DNA from: Pectobacterium sp. CFBP8739
GTDB taxonomy: Bacteria; Pseudomonadota; Gammaproteobacteria; Enterobacterales; Enterobacteriaceae
Assembly (NCBI RefSeq): GCF_013449375.1
Contig: NZ_JACDRR010000019.1
Location: 1-64,000, forward strand
Direction: 5' to 3'
Length of the DNA stretch: 64,000 bases
Shown here: in pieces, positions 37,648 to 45,337 of the stretch
Layout of the letters: the number at the start of each line of letters is the position of its first letter
How positions within the stretch are numbered: the stretch's first letter is position 1
Program-made: the position numbers and the translations under genes
Notes under the pieces: model-generated
The model's database searches: none
What the model was told of the DNA's origin: nothing
What the model saw: the letters and a program-made list of their open reading frames with translations, nothing else

Positions 37648-38973
37648 ATGAATCCACAAGAATTTCTTCGTCGTCGTCAGGGTCTGTTGGAAAAAATGGC
37701 ACCGGGCAGCGCGGCAATTATTTTTTCTGCGCCGGAAGCGCAGCGCAATGCCGATAGTGACTATCCTTATCGTCAAAATAGCGATTTCTGGTATTTTACC
37801 GGCTTCAATGAACCAGAAGCCGTGCTGCTGCTGGTAAAAAGCGATGCCAAACATCATCACAGCGTGATCTTCAACCGCGTACGCGATCTGACGGCCGAAA
37901 TCTGGTTTGGTCGCCGTCTCGGTCAGGAAGCAGCACCCGCCAAACTCGGCGTTGATCGCGCCCTGCCGTTTGGCGAAATCGGCGCACAACTGCACCTGTT
38001 ATTGAATGGCCTGGACGTGGTGTATCACGCGCAAGGGCAGTACGATTATGCCGACAAGCTGGTCTTCGCCGCGCTGGATACGTTGCGCAACGGCACCCGT
38101 CAGGGGTTTGCCGCACCCGCCACGCTAACCGACTGGCGACCGTGGGTGCATGAGATGCGCCTGTTCAAATCGCCTGCGGAAATCAGCGTGATGCGCCGCG
38201 CCTGTGAAATTACGGCACTGGCCCACACGCGCGCCATGCAAAAATGCCGTCCCGGCATGTATGAATATCAGTTGGAAGGCGAAATTCACCACGAGTTTAC
38301 CCGCCACGGCGCACGCTACCCTTCTTACAACACGATCGTCGGCAGCGGTGAAAATGCCTGCATTCTGCATTACACCGAAAACGAAACGCAAATGCGCGAC
38401 GGCGATCTGGTGCTGATTGATGCGGGCTGTGAATACAAAAGCTATGCTGGCGATATTACCCGCACCTTCCCCGTCAACGGCAAGTTTACTGCGCCGCAGC
38501 GCGCTATTTACGACCTCGTGCTACGTTCGCAGCTGCGCGCGCTGGAGCTGTTTGGTCCGGGTCGCAGCATCCGTGAAATAAACGAAGAAGTGGTGCGCAT
38601 TATGGTCAGCGGGCTCATCAAACTCGGCGTAATGAAAGGCGACGTGGAAGAGCTAATTGCCGAACAGGCACATCGCCAGTTCTTCATGCACGGCCTCAGC
38701 CATTGGCTGGGTCTGGACGTGCATGACGTGGGAGATTACGGTACAACCGATCGAGGCCGTCCGCTTGAGCCAGGTATGGTTCTGACCATTGAGCCTGGTC
38801 TTTACATCGCGCCCGATGCCAAGGTGCCGCAGCAATACCGAGGCATCGGTGTGCGTATCGAAGATAACATCGTGATCACCGAAAACGGCAACGAAAACCT
38901 AACGGCTGGCGTAGTTAAAGACGCCGATGACATTGAAGCGCTGATGGCGCAATGGCATGACAAGCAGCACTAA
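37648..38973 (+). CDS. pepP: Xaa-Pro aminopeptidase P
   Basis: This 441-residue metallopeptidase removes the N-terminal residue before proline. Y-R-Q-N-S-D-F-W-Y-F-T-G-F-N-E-P-E-A is the family N-terminal mark. The dinuclear metal site is seen in L-I-D-A-G-C-E-Y, G-D-I-T-R-T-F-P, H-G-L-S-H-W-L-G, T-I-E-P-G-L-Y and R-I-E-D-N-I. The ATG at 37648 has GGAGCAGG upstream and gives the E. coli length; the longer open frame begins with a TTG right after ygfB and lacks support. Confidence 0.96.
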   Translation: MNPQEFLRRRQGLLEKMAPGSAAIIFSAPEAQRNADSDYPYRQNSDFWYFTGFNEPEAVLLLVKSDAKHHHSVIFNRVRDLTAEIWFGRRLGQEAAPAKLGVDRALPFGEIGAQLHLLLNGLDVVYHAQGQYDYADKLVFAALDTLRNGTRQGFAAPATLTDWRPWVHEMRLFKSPAEISVMRRACEITALAHTRAMQKCRPGMYEYQLEGEIHHEFTRHGARYPSYNTIVGSGENACILHYTENETQMRDGDLVLIDAGCEYKSYAGDITRTFPVNGKFTAPQRAIYDLVLRSQLRALELFGPGRSIREINEEVVRIMVSGLIKLGVMKGDVEELIAEQAHRQFFMHGLSHWLGLDVHDVGDYGTTDRGRPLEPGMVLTIEPGLYIAPDAKVPQQYRGIGVRIEDNIVITENGNENLTAGVVKDADDIEALMAQWHDKQH

Positions 38974-38978
38974 GCCGC

Positions 38979-39028
38979 ACTTTCAAAGAACAATTACTTT
39001 AAAAAAAACAATTACTTTCAAAGAACAA
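38979..39028. repeat. short direct repeats between pepP and ubiH
   Basis: ACTTTCAAAGAACAA occurs at 38979-38993 and again at 39014-39028, and AACAATTACTTT occurs twice between them, separated by an A-run. It looks like a local slippage duplication in the 80-base gap. Confidence 0.7.
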
Positions 39029-39053
39029 GGGCATCATTGCAAAGGACAACAGC

Positions 39054-40232
39054 ATGGCAGTCATGATTGTCGGTGGCGGAATGGCAGGCGCGACGCTGGC
39101 GCTGGCGATCTCTCGGCTTTCACAGGGCACAATCTCGGTCGATCTTATCGAGGCACATTCGCCGCTCGACAAGGAACACCCAGGTTTTGATGCACGCGCC
39201 ATCGCCTTGTCTGATGGCACACGCCAGCAGTTAGCCGCGCTGGGCATCTGGCAAACGCTGTCGGGCAATGCCACAGCGATAACCGATATTCACGTCAGCG
39301 AACGCGGGCACGCCAGCGTGGTGAACCTGAAAGCCTCGGACTATCACGTTCAGGCATTGGGCCATGTGGTTGAACTGCACGACGTCGGACAACGCCTATT
39401 TTCCCTGCTGCAACAAGCGCCGGGCGTGCGCCTGCACTGCCCAGCCAAAGTGGTTACCGTCACGCGGACGCAAGAGAACGCGATGCTAACGCTGGACAAC
39501 GGTACCGAGCTAACGGGCCAATTGATGGTTGCCGCCGATGGCTCTCGTTCTATGCTCTCGCACGCTTGCGGTATCCAGTGGCAACAGCATGATTATGATC
39601 AGATCGCGACGATCGCCAATGTGACGACGGCCGAACCTCATCGCGGCCGTGCGTTCGAGAGGTTCACGCCGCACGGCCCGCTGGCGCTGCTACCCATGAG
39701 CAACGGCCGTTCTTCGCTCGTCTGGTGTCATGATAAACACCATCAACATGAGGTCGATGGCTGGAGTGAAGCTGCATTTCGCCAACAGTTACAGCAGGCT
39801 TTCGGCTGGCGTCTGGGGCAATTCACTCATATCGGCGAACGCCATAGCTATCCGCTGCGCTTACTGACAGCCAGCCAGCATATTAGCCATCGGCTGGCGC
39901 TGGTAGGTAATGCGGCACAAACACTGCACCCGATTGCCGGACAAGGCTTTAATCTGGGCATTCGCGATGTGATGTCGCTGGCGGAAACCCTCGTCGAGGC
40001 GGAGAAAAATCAGCTGGATATCGGCCAGTACACGGTGCTTGATCGCTATCAGCAGCGGCGTACGTCCGATCAAAACACCACAGTGGCGATCACCGATGGG
40101 CTGGTCAGGCTATTCGCCAACCGCTATACCGCGTTGGCCGTTGGCCGTAACCTCGGTCTCATCGCCATGAATAACCTGCCACTGATGCGCGACGCCTTTG
40201 CTCGTCGCACGCTGGGTTGGGTAGAACGTTAA
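39054..40232 (+). CDS. ubiH: 2-octaprenyl-6-methoxyphenol hydroxylase
   Basis: This 392-residue FAD monooxygenase of ubiquinone synthesis is assigned to the C1 hydroxylation step. FAD motifs are I-V-G-G-G-M-A-G-A-T-L-A at the N terminus, A-A-D-G-S-R-S in the middle, and L-V-G-N-A-A-Q-T-L-H-P-I-A-G-Q-G-F-N-L-G near residue 285. It is followed after 27 bases by its paralogue ubiI. Confidence 0.95.
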   Translation: MAVMIVGGGMAGATLALAISRLSQGTISVDLIEAHSPLDKEHPGFDARAIALSDGTRQQLAALGIWQTLSGNATAITDIHVSERGHASVVNLKASDYHVQALGHVVELHDVGQRLFSLLQQAPGVRLHCPAKVVTVTRTQENAMLTLDNGTELTGQLMVAADGSRSMLSHACGIQWQQHDYDQIATIANVTTAEPHRGRAFERFTPHGPLALLPMSNGRSSLVWCHDKHHQHEVDGWSEAAFRQQLQQAFGWRLGQFTHIGERHSYPLRLLTASQHISHRLALVGNAAQTLHPIAGQGFNLGIRDVMSLAETLVEAEKNQLDIGQYTVLDRYQQRRTSDQNTTVAITDGLVRLFANRYTALAVGRNLGLIAMNNLPLMRDAFARRTLGWVER

Positions 40233-40259
40233 TTAAGCTCGCCAAAGGAAAAGACGGAA

Positions 40260-41471
40260 ATGCAATCATTCGACGTGGTTATTGCCGGTGGCGGTATGGT
40301 CGGCCTGGCGCTAGCCTGCGGCTTACAAGGTAGTGGCCTGCGTATCGCCGTGCTGGAGAAACAGACGGCTGAACCTCAGCCGATCGGGAAAGATCATGCC
40401 CTGCGCGTCTCCGCCATCAATGCCGCCAGTGAATGTCTTCTTCGCCATCTCGGCGTCTGGGAAACCCTCGTGGCACAACGCGTCAGTCCGTACAACGACA
40501 TGCAGGTATGGGACAAAGACAGTTTCGGCAAAATCAGCTTTAGCGGCGAAGAATTCGGCTTTTCCCACCTTGGGCATATCATTGAAAACCCCGTGATTCA
40601 GCAGGTGCTGTGGCAACGCGCTTCTCAGTTAAGCGACATCACCCTGCTCTCCCCCGCCTCGTTAAAACAGGTCGCCTGGGGCGAGAACGAAGCCTTTATT
40701 ACGTTGCAGGACGACAGCATGCTGACTGCCCGGCTGGTAGTCGGTGCAGACGGTGCCCATTCGTGGCTGCGTCAGCATGCGGATATTCCGCTGACCTTTT
40801 GGGACTACGGCCATCACGCACTGGTCGCCAATATTCGAACTGAACACCCTCATCAATCCGTTGCGCGTCAGACGTTTCACGGTGACGGTATTCTGGCGTT
40901 CTTGCCGCTGGACGAACCTCACCTTTGTTCGATTGTCTGGTCGCTTTCACCGGAACAGGCTCAGGCGATGCAGAGCTTGCCTGCCGAAGAATTCAATCGT
41001 CAGGTCGCTATGGCGTTTGATATGCGCCTGGGGCTGTGTGAACTGGAAAGCGAACGCCAGACTTTCCCACTGACCGGACGCTACGCTCGCAGCTTCGCGG
41101 CACACCGACTGGTGCTGGTCGGCGACGCAGCGCACACCATTCATCCGCTGGCAGGGCAAGGTGTCAATCTGGGCTTTATGGATGTCGCCGAACTGATTGC
41201 GGAAGTGAAGCGCTTACAGGCACAGGGCAAAGATATCGGGCAACATCTTTACCTGCGACGCTATGAGCGCCGCCGCAAACACAGCGCCGCCGTGATGCTC
41301 GCCAGCATGCAGGGATTCCGTGAACTATTTAACGGCGACAATCCAGCGAAAAAACTGCTGCGTGATGTCGGTCTGGTTCTGGCGGATAAATTACCCGGTA
41401 TTAAACCCACACTGGTACGTCAGGCAATGGGATTACACGATCTGCCAGACTGGCTTAGCGTCGGGAAATAG
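40260..41471 (+). CDS. ubiI: 2-octaprenylphenol hydroxylase UbiI (VisC)
   Basis: This 403-residue flavin hydroxylase of the UbiH/COQ6 family introduces the C5 hydroxyl in ubiquinone synthesis. It shows V-I-A-G-G-G-M-V-G-L-A-L-A at the start, V-G-A-D-G-A-H-S, and L-V-G-D-A-A-H-T-I-H-P-L-A-G-Q-G-V-N-L-G. In E. coli the glycine-cleavage operon gcvTHP follows a little further on; here a type VI secretion islet begins instead. Confidence 0.95.
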   Translation: MQSFDVVIAGGGMVGLALACGLQGSGLRIAVLEKQTAEPQPIGKDHALRVSAINAASECLLRHLGVWETLVAQRVSPYNDMQVWDKDSFGKISFSGEEFGFSHLGHIIENPVIQQVLWQRASQLSDITLLSPASLKQVAWGENEAFITLQDDSMLTARLVVGADGAHSWLRQHADIPLTFWDYGHHALVANIRTEHPHQSVARQTFHGDGILAFLPLDEPHLCSIVWSLSPEQAQAMQSLPAEEFNRQVAMAFDMRLGLCELESERQTFPLTGRYARSFAAHRLVLVGDAAHTIHPLAGQGVNLGFMDVAELIAEVKRLQAQGKDIGQHLYLRRYERRRKHSAAVMLASMQGFRELFNGDNPAKKLLRDVGLVLADKLPGIKPTLVRQAMGLHDLPDWLSVGK

Positions 41472-41494
41472 TAAAACCAGAATGAATAACAAAG

Positions 41495-41514
41495 CTCGCC
41501 GCTTAAGCGGCGAG
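41495..41514. terminator. hairpin after ubiI
   Basis: CTCGCCGC, TTAA and GCGGCGAG form a perfect 8-bp stem 23 bases after the stop, with only a weak T-rich tail. The same stem arms recur at 45309-45328 on the far side of the islet. Beyond it the gap to 41816 is AT-rich and holds the duplicated hcp leader but no gene. Confidence 0.7.
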
Positions 41515-41689
41515 TTATCAATAACGCGTTATTCTTAATTAAATCGCTAATTTCTTTAGCCATCCCTCTTGTTATTTAAGCGACCACGACTTTTCATTTA
41601 TATAATAAAACCATCATCAAAACATAATTAGCAGAGTAATAAAAACCGCCCCACACAACTAATTACCATTAAAAACAATCAACTATAGA

Positions 41690-41923
41690 ATTTTGGAAAA
41701 GATATCTTTCTGATAGGAATCATATTTCCTATTAAATAGTCGAGTTCTTCTTTTGTTCAATCAAGATTTACGTTATAACTTTCCTAACAAGGATTTTTTA
41801 ACAGGGAGTTACACGAATGGCTAATTCTATTTTCATGAAGATCACCGGAAAAATTCAGGGACTGATCTCTGAAGGGTGTGTAAGTATCGATTCTGTAGGA
41901 AATAAACATATACCTGGTCACGA
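41690..41923 (+). repeat. hcp leader and 5' end, copy 1 of a direct duplication
   Basis: This stretch of about 234 bases recurs at 42783-43016 with a constant offset of 1093 bases and only scattered mismatches. It covers the untranslated leader (including TCGAGTTCTTCTTTT and AACAGGGAGTTACACGA) and the first 107 bases of hcp. Weaker similarity reaches further upstream, to about 41594 and 42690. Similarity ends abruptly inside hcp. Confidence 0.85.
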
Positions 41924-41945
41924 GAAAGCCGTTTTCATCTTATGA
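41817..41945 (+). pseudogene. truncated hcp (type VI secretion tube protein)
   Basis: The first 35 codons match the intact hcp at 42910 almost perfectly (M-A-N-S-I-F-M-K-I-T-G-K-I-Q-G-L). After H-I-P-G-H-E the frame departs and stops at codon 43. About three quarters of the protein is missing, so it cannot form the Hcp ring. The TGA stop overlaps the ATG of the next gene (ATGA), so the remnant may still serve as a translated leader for that gene. The truncation point at 41923 probably marks a deletion that removed the rest of hcp and the effector of an older cassette. Confidence 0.85.
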
Positions 41946-42370
41946 AAACGATCTTATTCATATTTGTTTTATTATCTTCTCTGCTGTTCTTTTGGGGATG
42001 GCTTATCATCGTTCCTTATACCGTTTATACGGAAAAAGACATTTTTAAGTACTATACATTAACCTATAAAAAAATCAGGGACGCACCTAGACTATCAAAG
42101 AATTATTATTTTTCTTATGGCCCGAGTGATGAGGCAAACCCTCAGATAAGTACGATATACTTATGCGATCTAGATAACATTAATGAAGCTTACAATAAGT
42201 TGCTCGATTATGTTAACAGTACTGGAGTCCCATTAGTTGATGATTTTTCCTTAGGTAATTATCCATCATTCGATGAGTATTTTCAGATCATTAAAACAAA
42301 AGAGCAAGACAGAGTAACAATGAAAGAAATCGAATGTCTAATGTTGGATTTATCCAAGGAACAACGTTAA
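41942..42370 (+). CDS. membrane-anchored candidate immunity protein, older cassette
   Basis: This 142-residue protein has an N-terminal hydrophobic segment (about residues 3-27) and a hydrophilic remainder, likely in the periplasm. It resembles the protein at 44501: Y-Y-T-L-T-Y-K-K-I-R-D-A-P-R-L-S-K-N-Y-Y-F-S-Y aligns with H-Y-T-L-T-L-D-E-V-K-D-I-P-V-I-S-D-N-Y-E-F-Y-Y. I do not know the family. It overlaps the truncated hcp by 4 bases and has no effector next to it, so it may be an orphan immunity gene kept after its effector was lost. The AT-rich composition matches the islet. Confidence 0.65.
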   Translation: MKTILFIFVLLSSLLFFWGWLIIVPYTVYTEKDIFKYYTLTYKKIRDAPRLSKNYYFSYGPSDEANPQISTIYLCDLDNINEAYNKLLDYVNSTGVPLVDDFSLGNYPSFDEYFQIIKTKEQDRVTMKEIECLMLDLSKEQR

Positions 42371-42909
42371 TTCATAATATTATTGAGTGAATTGTGTAAT
42401 TGCTTAAAAATGAATAAATTAGCGTTTGATCTGTCCTTGGCTTTGAACCCATCCCAAAAATAATTATAATTAATAAAAATAACAAACCTTATTATTCCCT
42501 TATCCCTGCATTTATGGAAAGTGATAAACGAACATGCGTGAAATAATCACTACCTTGAAAGCATAAGCGGCTTTCGGAATGCAATATTCAATTTTTTCTC
42601 AACCAAGCGCCAGAAATAGCAGACTCACTGACATTCAGAATTCACGATCGCCTTCAGATGTTCAAACCTACACCTTGAGGTTTATTGGGTATAATAAACT
42701 TATCATTAAAATATAATTAGCTGACTAATAAGTAAAGTTCATTCCTCGTGGTATTTTATCAATAAAAACAATCAATTATATTTTTTTGGAAAGGGTATTT
42801 TTCTGACAGGAATCATATTTATTACTAAATAGTCGAGTTCTTCTTTTTTTCAATCAAGATTTACGTTATAACGCTACCAACAAGGATTATTTAACAGGGA
42901 GTTACACGA
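42371..42909. other. 539-base gap in the islet
   Basis: It is AT-rich with no supported gene. Its right part, from about 42690, is the second copy of the hcp leader and should hold the hcp promoter; AACAGGGAG at 42893-42901 is the hcp ribosome site. The left part (42371-42690) shows nothing I recognise and may be remains of the older cassette. Confidence 0.5.
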
Positions 42910-43016
42910 ATGGCTAATTCTATTTTCATGAAGATCACCGGGAAAATTCAGGGACTGATCTCTGAAGGGTGCTTAAGTATCGATTCTGTAGGAAATAAAC
43001 ATATAGCTGGTCACGA
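42783..43016 (+). repeat. hcp leader and 5' end, copy 2 of a direct duplication
   Basis: This is the partner of 41690-41923, here joined to an intact hcp. Leader and coding start are alike in both copies without net insertions or deletions, which points to a recent duplication or to gene conversion. Confidence 0.85.
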
Positions 43017-43389
43017 AGATGAAATTTTTGTTTATGCCACAAATTACGACCTATCAAGAGATCGACACGTCAATCATCATCCCTTTTCCGTGACCAAAGT
43101 CGTTGATAAATCGACACCGCTCTTGCTCACCAGCATCGCCAACAATGAGCTAATGGAAGTTGAATTGAGGTATTACCGCACCTCCGCCAGCGGGACCCAA
43201 GAGAACTACATGACCATCACATTGAGGGATGCCTCTATTGTCAACTTCTCTAACCAAAACCCCAATTCATTGACGCATAGCGACATGCAGCCATTTGAAA
43301 CCCTGAGCCTGCGCTATGAAAGCATTACCTGCCAACACAATATCGCTGGTACATCGGGATACAGCATATTGACTGAGAATATGTACTGA
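42910..43389 (+). CDS. hcp: Hcp, type VI secretion system tube protein
   Basis: This 159-residue Hcp-family protein starts M-A-N-S-I-F-M-K-I-T-G-K-I-Q-G and contains I-A-G-H-E-D-E-I, the S-F-T-Y family position here as P-F-S-V-T-K-V-V-D-K-S-T-P-L-L, and a C-terminal L-S-L-R-Y-E-S-I-T-C-Q-H-N. Hcp stacks as hexameric rings in the type VI secretion tube and carries or escorts effectors. No core secretion genes are in the window, so it is an orphan copy that would serve an apparatus encoded elsewhere. The candidate effector follows after 6 bases. Confidence 0.93.
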   Translation: MANSIFMKITGKIQGLISEGCLSIDSVGNKHIAGHEDEIFVYATNYDLSRDRHVNHHPFSVTKVVDKSTPLLLTSIANNELMEVELRYYRTSASGTQENYMTITLRDASIVNFSNQNPNSLTHSDMQPFETLSLRYESITCQHNIAGTSGYSILTENMY

Positions 43390-43395
43390 TAACCC

Positions 43396-44142
43396 ATGAA
43401 TAAATTCAATGATATTATCAACGAATGCGACCTTAGCTTTTCCGATTGGGGAAATAACTATCCGCGTTGGTCGCCTATTGACTTCTTTTGGTGGAAAACA
43501 TTTGGTGGTGATGATTATTTAAACAAATACAAGGATAGTTATATTATTTTCCACAAGGAGAAAATAAAAGACATTGCTCGACAATATAAAATACCAGCAA
43601 TCCTCCTTGCTTTGGTTGCTCGTTCCGAAGCCGGAGGTATGGTTGATTATGTTAAGTTCCCAGTTTTATTTTACAGACAGTCTAAGCATACCTATAGTGA
43701 CTGGGCAAACCAAGATACAGTTACGCCACCTCCAGAGAAAACATCAATAGGTATTATCGCTATGCAAATTAGGGTGGTCGCCGAAATTTTTGGCAAAAAT
43801 CCCAGTGAATTGAAAAATGCTGAAGCAACGTACATCTCCGTTTGTCTAAATAAAGATAATTTCAATCTTACTATGGTCGCACGTCACCTTTACGAATTAA
43901 TAAATTATGATTATCCCGGTACTGATACTTTGAATCTAACCGACGAACAATTAATCCTTGCAGGTTCACGCTACAACAGAGGTATTGAACGCAGCCACAG
44001 TGACTTTATTCGCTCGATAAATGCAGAAAAAAATTTGAAAGAAGTAAGGGAATGGACATCGTACGGTAGATCGATGCTAAGTCATCGTGAAAAGGTCACA
44101 AAACTGCTTTATAGCAGTACGACTGTTATGCAAAGACCGTAG
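43396..44142 (+). CDS. lysozyme-like candidate type VI effector
   Basis: This 248-residue protein has no signal peptide or membrane segment. Three spaced motifs fit the lytic-transglycosylase/GH23 fold: L-A-L-V-A-R-S-E-A-G-G with candidate catalytic E78, S-I-G-I-I-A-M-Q-I at 117-125 (like G-x-M-Q), and G-S-R-Y-N-R-G at 190-196 (like A-Y-N-x-G). A peptidoglycan-cutting role is inferred from these. It starts 6 bases after hcp with no good ribosome site, so translation is probably coupled to hcp. The placement between hcp and small membrane proteins is the usual layout of an Hcp-linked effector cassette. I cannot name a described effector family. Confidence 0.7.
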   Translation: MNKFNDIINECDLSFSDWGNNYPRWSPIDFFWWKTFGGDDYLNKYKDSYIIFHKEKIKDIARQYKIPAILLALVARSEAGGMVDYVKFPVLFYRQSKHTYSDWANQDTVTPPPEKTSIGIIAMQIRVVAEIFGKNPSELKNAEATYISVCLNKDNFNLTMVARHLYELINYDYPGTDTLNLTDEQLILAGSRYNRGIERSHSDFIRSINAEKNLKEVREWTSYGRSMLSHREKVTKLLYSSTTVMQRP

Positions 44143-44170
44143 GATAAACATGCAACCAGGAGCAATATCA

Positions 44171-44494
44171 ATGTTGCGCACAAAAGAATTTTTTTATCAT
44201 TTATCTTTTTATGCCTATTCTGCGTTATGCCTTTTTTGGATCAATGTTTTTTCTACCACTGAATATGAATGGATGATAGATGGCGACTCAGTTGCAGATT
44301 TCTGTGAAGTTCCAGAAGGCGATGCTGATGGTTCTTTCAGTTTTATCATTGTTCCTTTATCCATACCCTTTTTTCTGGCTAATCGCCTTCTGATTGAACG
44401 AAACATACTAAGAATAATCACCTATCTTGCGATACTTATGTACCACTCATACCGTTTCTATACGCGGATTAGTATCTGTTCCATCGCTCATTAA
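44171..44494 (+). CDS. small membrane protein, DUF2645/YjeO-like, candidate immunity
   Basis: This 107-residue protein is rich in aromatic residues with three likely membrane segments (Y-A-Y-S-A-L-C-L-F-W-I-N-V-F, F-I-I-V-P-L-S-I-P-F-F-L, I-I-T-Y-L-A-I-L-M-Y). E-Y-E-W-M-I-D-G-D..C-E-V-P recalls E. coli YjeO (DUF2645). It is paralogous to the protein at 44985. The ATG at 44171 has AGGAG 8 bases upstream and aligns with the paralogue; an ATG at 44150 is an alternative. Its place after a candidate cell-wall effector suggests an inner-membrane immunity role, which is not proven. Confidence 0.7.
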   Translation: MLRTKEFFYHLSFYAYSALCLFWINVFSTTEYEWMIDGDSVADFCEVPEGDADGSFSFIIVPLSIPFFLANRLLIERNILRIITYLAILMYHSYRFYTRISICSIAH

Positions 44495-44500
44495 GAAAGA

Positions 44501-44941
44501 GTGGATGACATGCTAACATTCAAATATAGTGACTTCATAAAAGCAATATTTTTACTATTTATCTCAATTGGCATATTTATTATTTTCGCAGGATTATTCT
44601 ACGAAGAAAGTTACCACTACAAAAAAGATGATCACTTTACACATTATACTTTAACCCTAGATGAAGTAAAAGACATACCTGTTATTTCTGACAACTACGA
44701 ATTTTACTATTACTCACCAGATGGCACGCGGCGATTAACCAATGGCGTAGTTTTTTATAACCCAATGCCTGAGCGTAAAGCTGAATTGATAAAATACATA
44801 GAGACGCTTGGGTTTAAAAAAACAAAAATCATTCCGTGGATTTATGGAAATATAAGTGAAGTATGGATAAAAGGACATGATGAGGTTAATATAATACAAG
44901 ATGATAAAAATAGAACAATTGATATCTCATTTATTAAATAG
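44501..44941 (+). CDS. membrane-anchored candidate immunity protein
   Basis: This 146-residue protein has one N-terminal membrane segment (about residues 13-35) followed by a hydrophilic domain, likely periplasmic, where a peptidoglycan-degrading toxin would act. It is similar to the product at 41942 (Y-T-L-T-L-D-E-V-K-D-I-P). It lies 6 bases after the DUF2645-like gene. An ATG at 44510 is an alternative start. Family unknown to me. Confidence 0.65.
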   Translation: MDDMLTFKYSDFIKAIFLLFISIGIFIIFAGLFYEESYHYKKDDHFTHYTLTLDEVKDIPVISDNYEFYYYSPDGTRRLTNGVVFYNPMPERKAELIKYIETLGFKKTKIIPWIYGNISEVWIKGHDEVNIIQDDKNRTIDISFIK

Positions 44942-44984
44942 TAACATTCATTCTTCATAAAAATTAAAAAAGGAATTTGAAAGC

Positions 44985-45287
44985 ATGATTAGTAAAAATC
45001 ACATATATAATATCTATTTTTATGCTTATTCTGTCCTATGCCTTTTTTTAATTCATGCTTTTTCATCAATAGAATATGAATGGTTATTTGGCGACAGCTC
45101 ACTTAAAAGCTTTTGTGAAAACCCGAGAAGCTATGCTGATAGTTTTTCAAATTTTATTATCATTCCTTTGTCTATTCCTTTTCTTTTAGTCAAACGGACA
45201 CCACCAAGAATAATTACCTACCTTGTTATTCTCATGTATTACTCAGTCAGTTTCTATACGCGCGTGACTATCTGCCCGTACTGGTAA
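44985..45287 (+). CDS. small membrane protein, second DUF2645/YjeO-like copy
   Basis: This 100-residue paralogue of the protein at 44171 has F-Y-A-Y-S-V-L-C-L-F, I-E-Y-E-W-L-F-G-D, F-I-I-I-P-L-S-I-P-F-L-L and I-I-T-Y-L-V-I-L-M-Y conserved between the two. AAGGAA lies 9 bases before the ATG. Having two diverged copies in one cassette is common for immunity genes. It is the last gene before the islet's closing hairpin. Confidence 0.7.
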   Translation: MISKNHIYNIYFYAYSVLCLFLIHAFSSIEYEWLFGDSSLKSFCENPRSYADSFSNFIIIPLSIPFLLVKRTPPRIITYLVILMYYSVSFYTRVTICPYW

Positions 45288-45308
45288 CACATTCTGTCGA
45301 GTGCAAAA

Positions 45309-45328
45309 CTCGCCGCCACAGCGGCGAG
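45309..45328 (-). terminator. hairpin between the islet and curA
   Basis: CTCGCCGC, 4-base loop and GCGGCGAG; on the minus strand TTTT follows, so it is the curA terminator and may also stop the islet transcript. The stem arms are the same as at 41495-41514. Confidence 0.75.
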
Positions 45329-45337
45329 TCCGGAGTA

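Noticed and set aside
41942-45287. Phage or transposon origin of the type VI islet
   Set aside because: No integrase, transposase or target-site repeats are visible; only the shared hairpin arms flank it.
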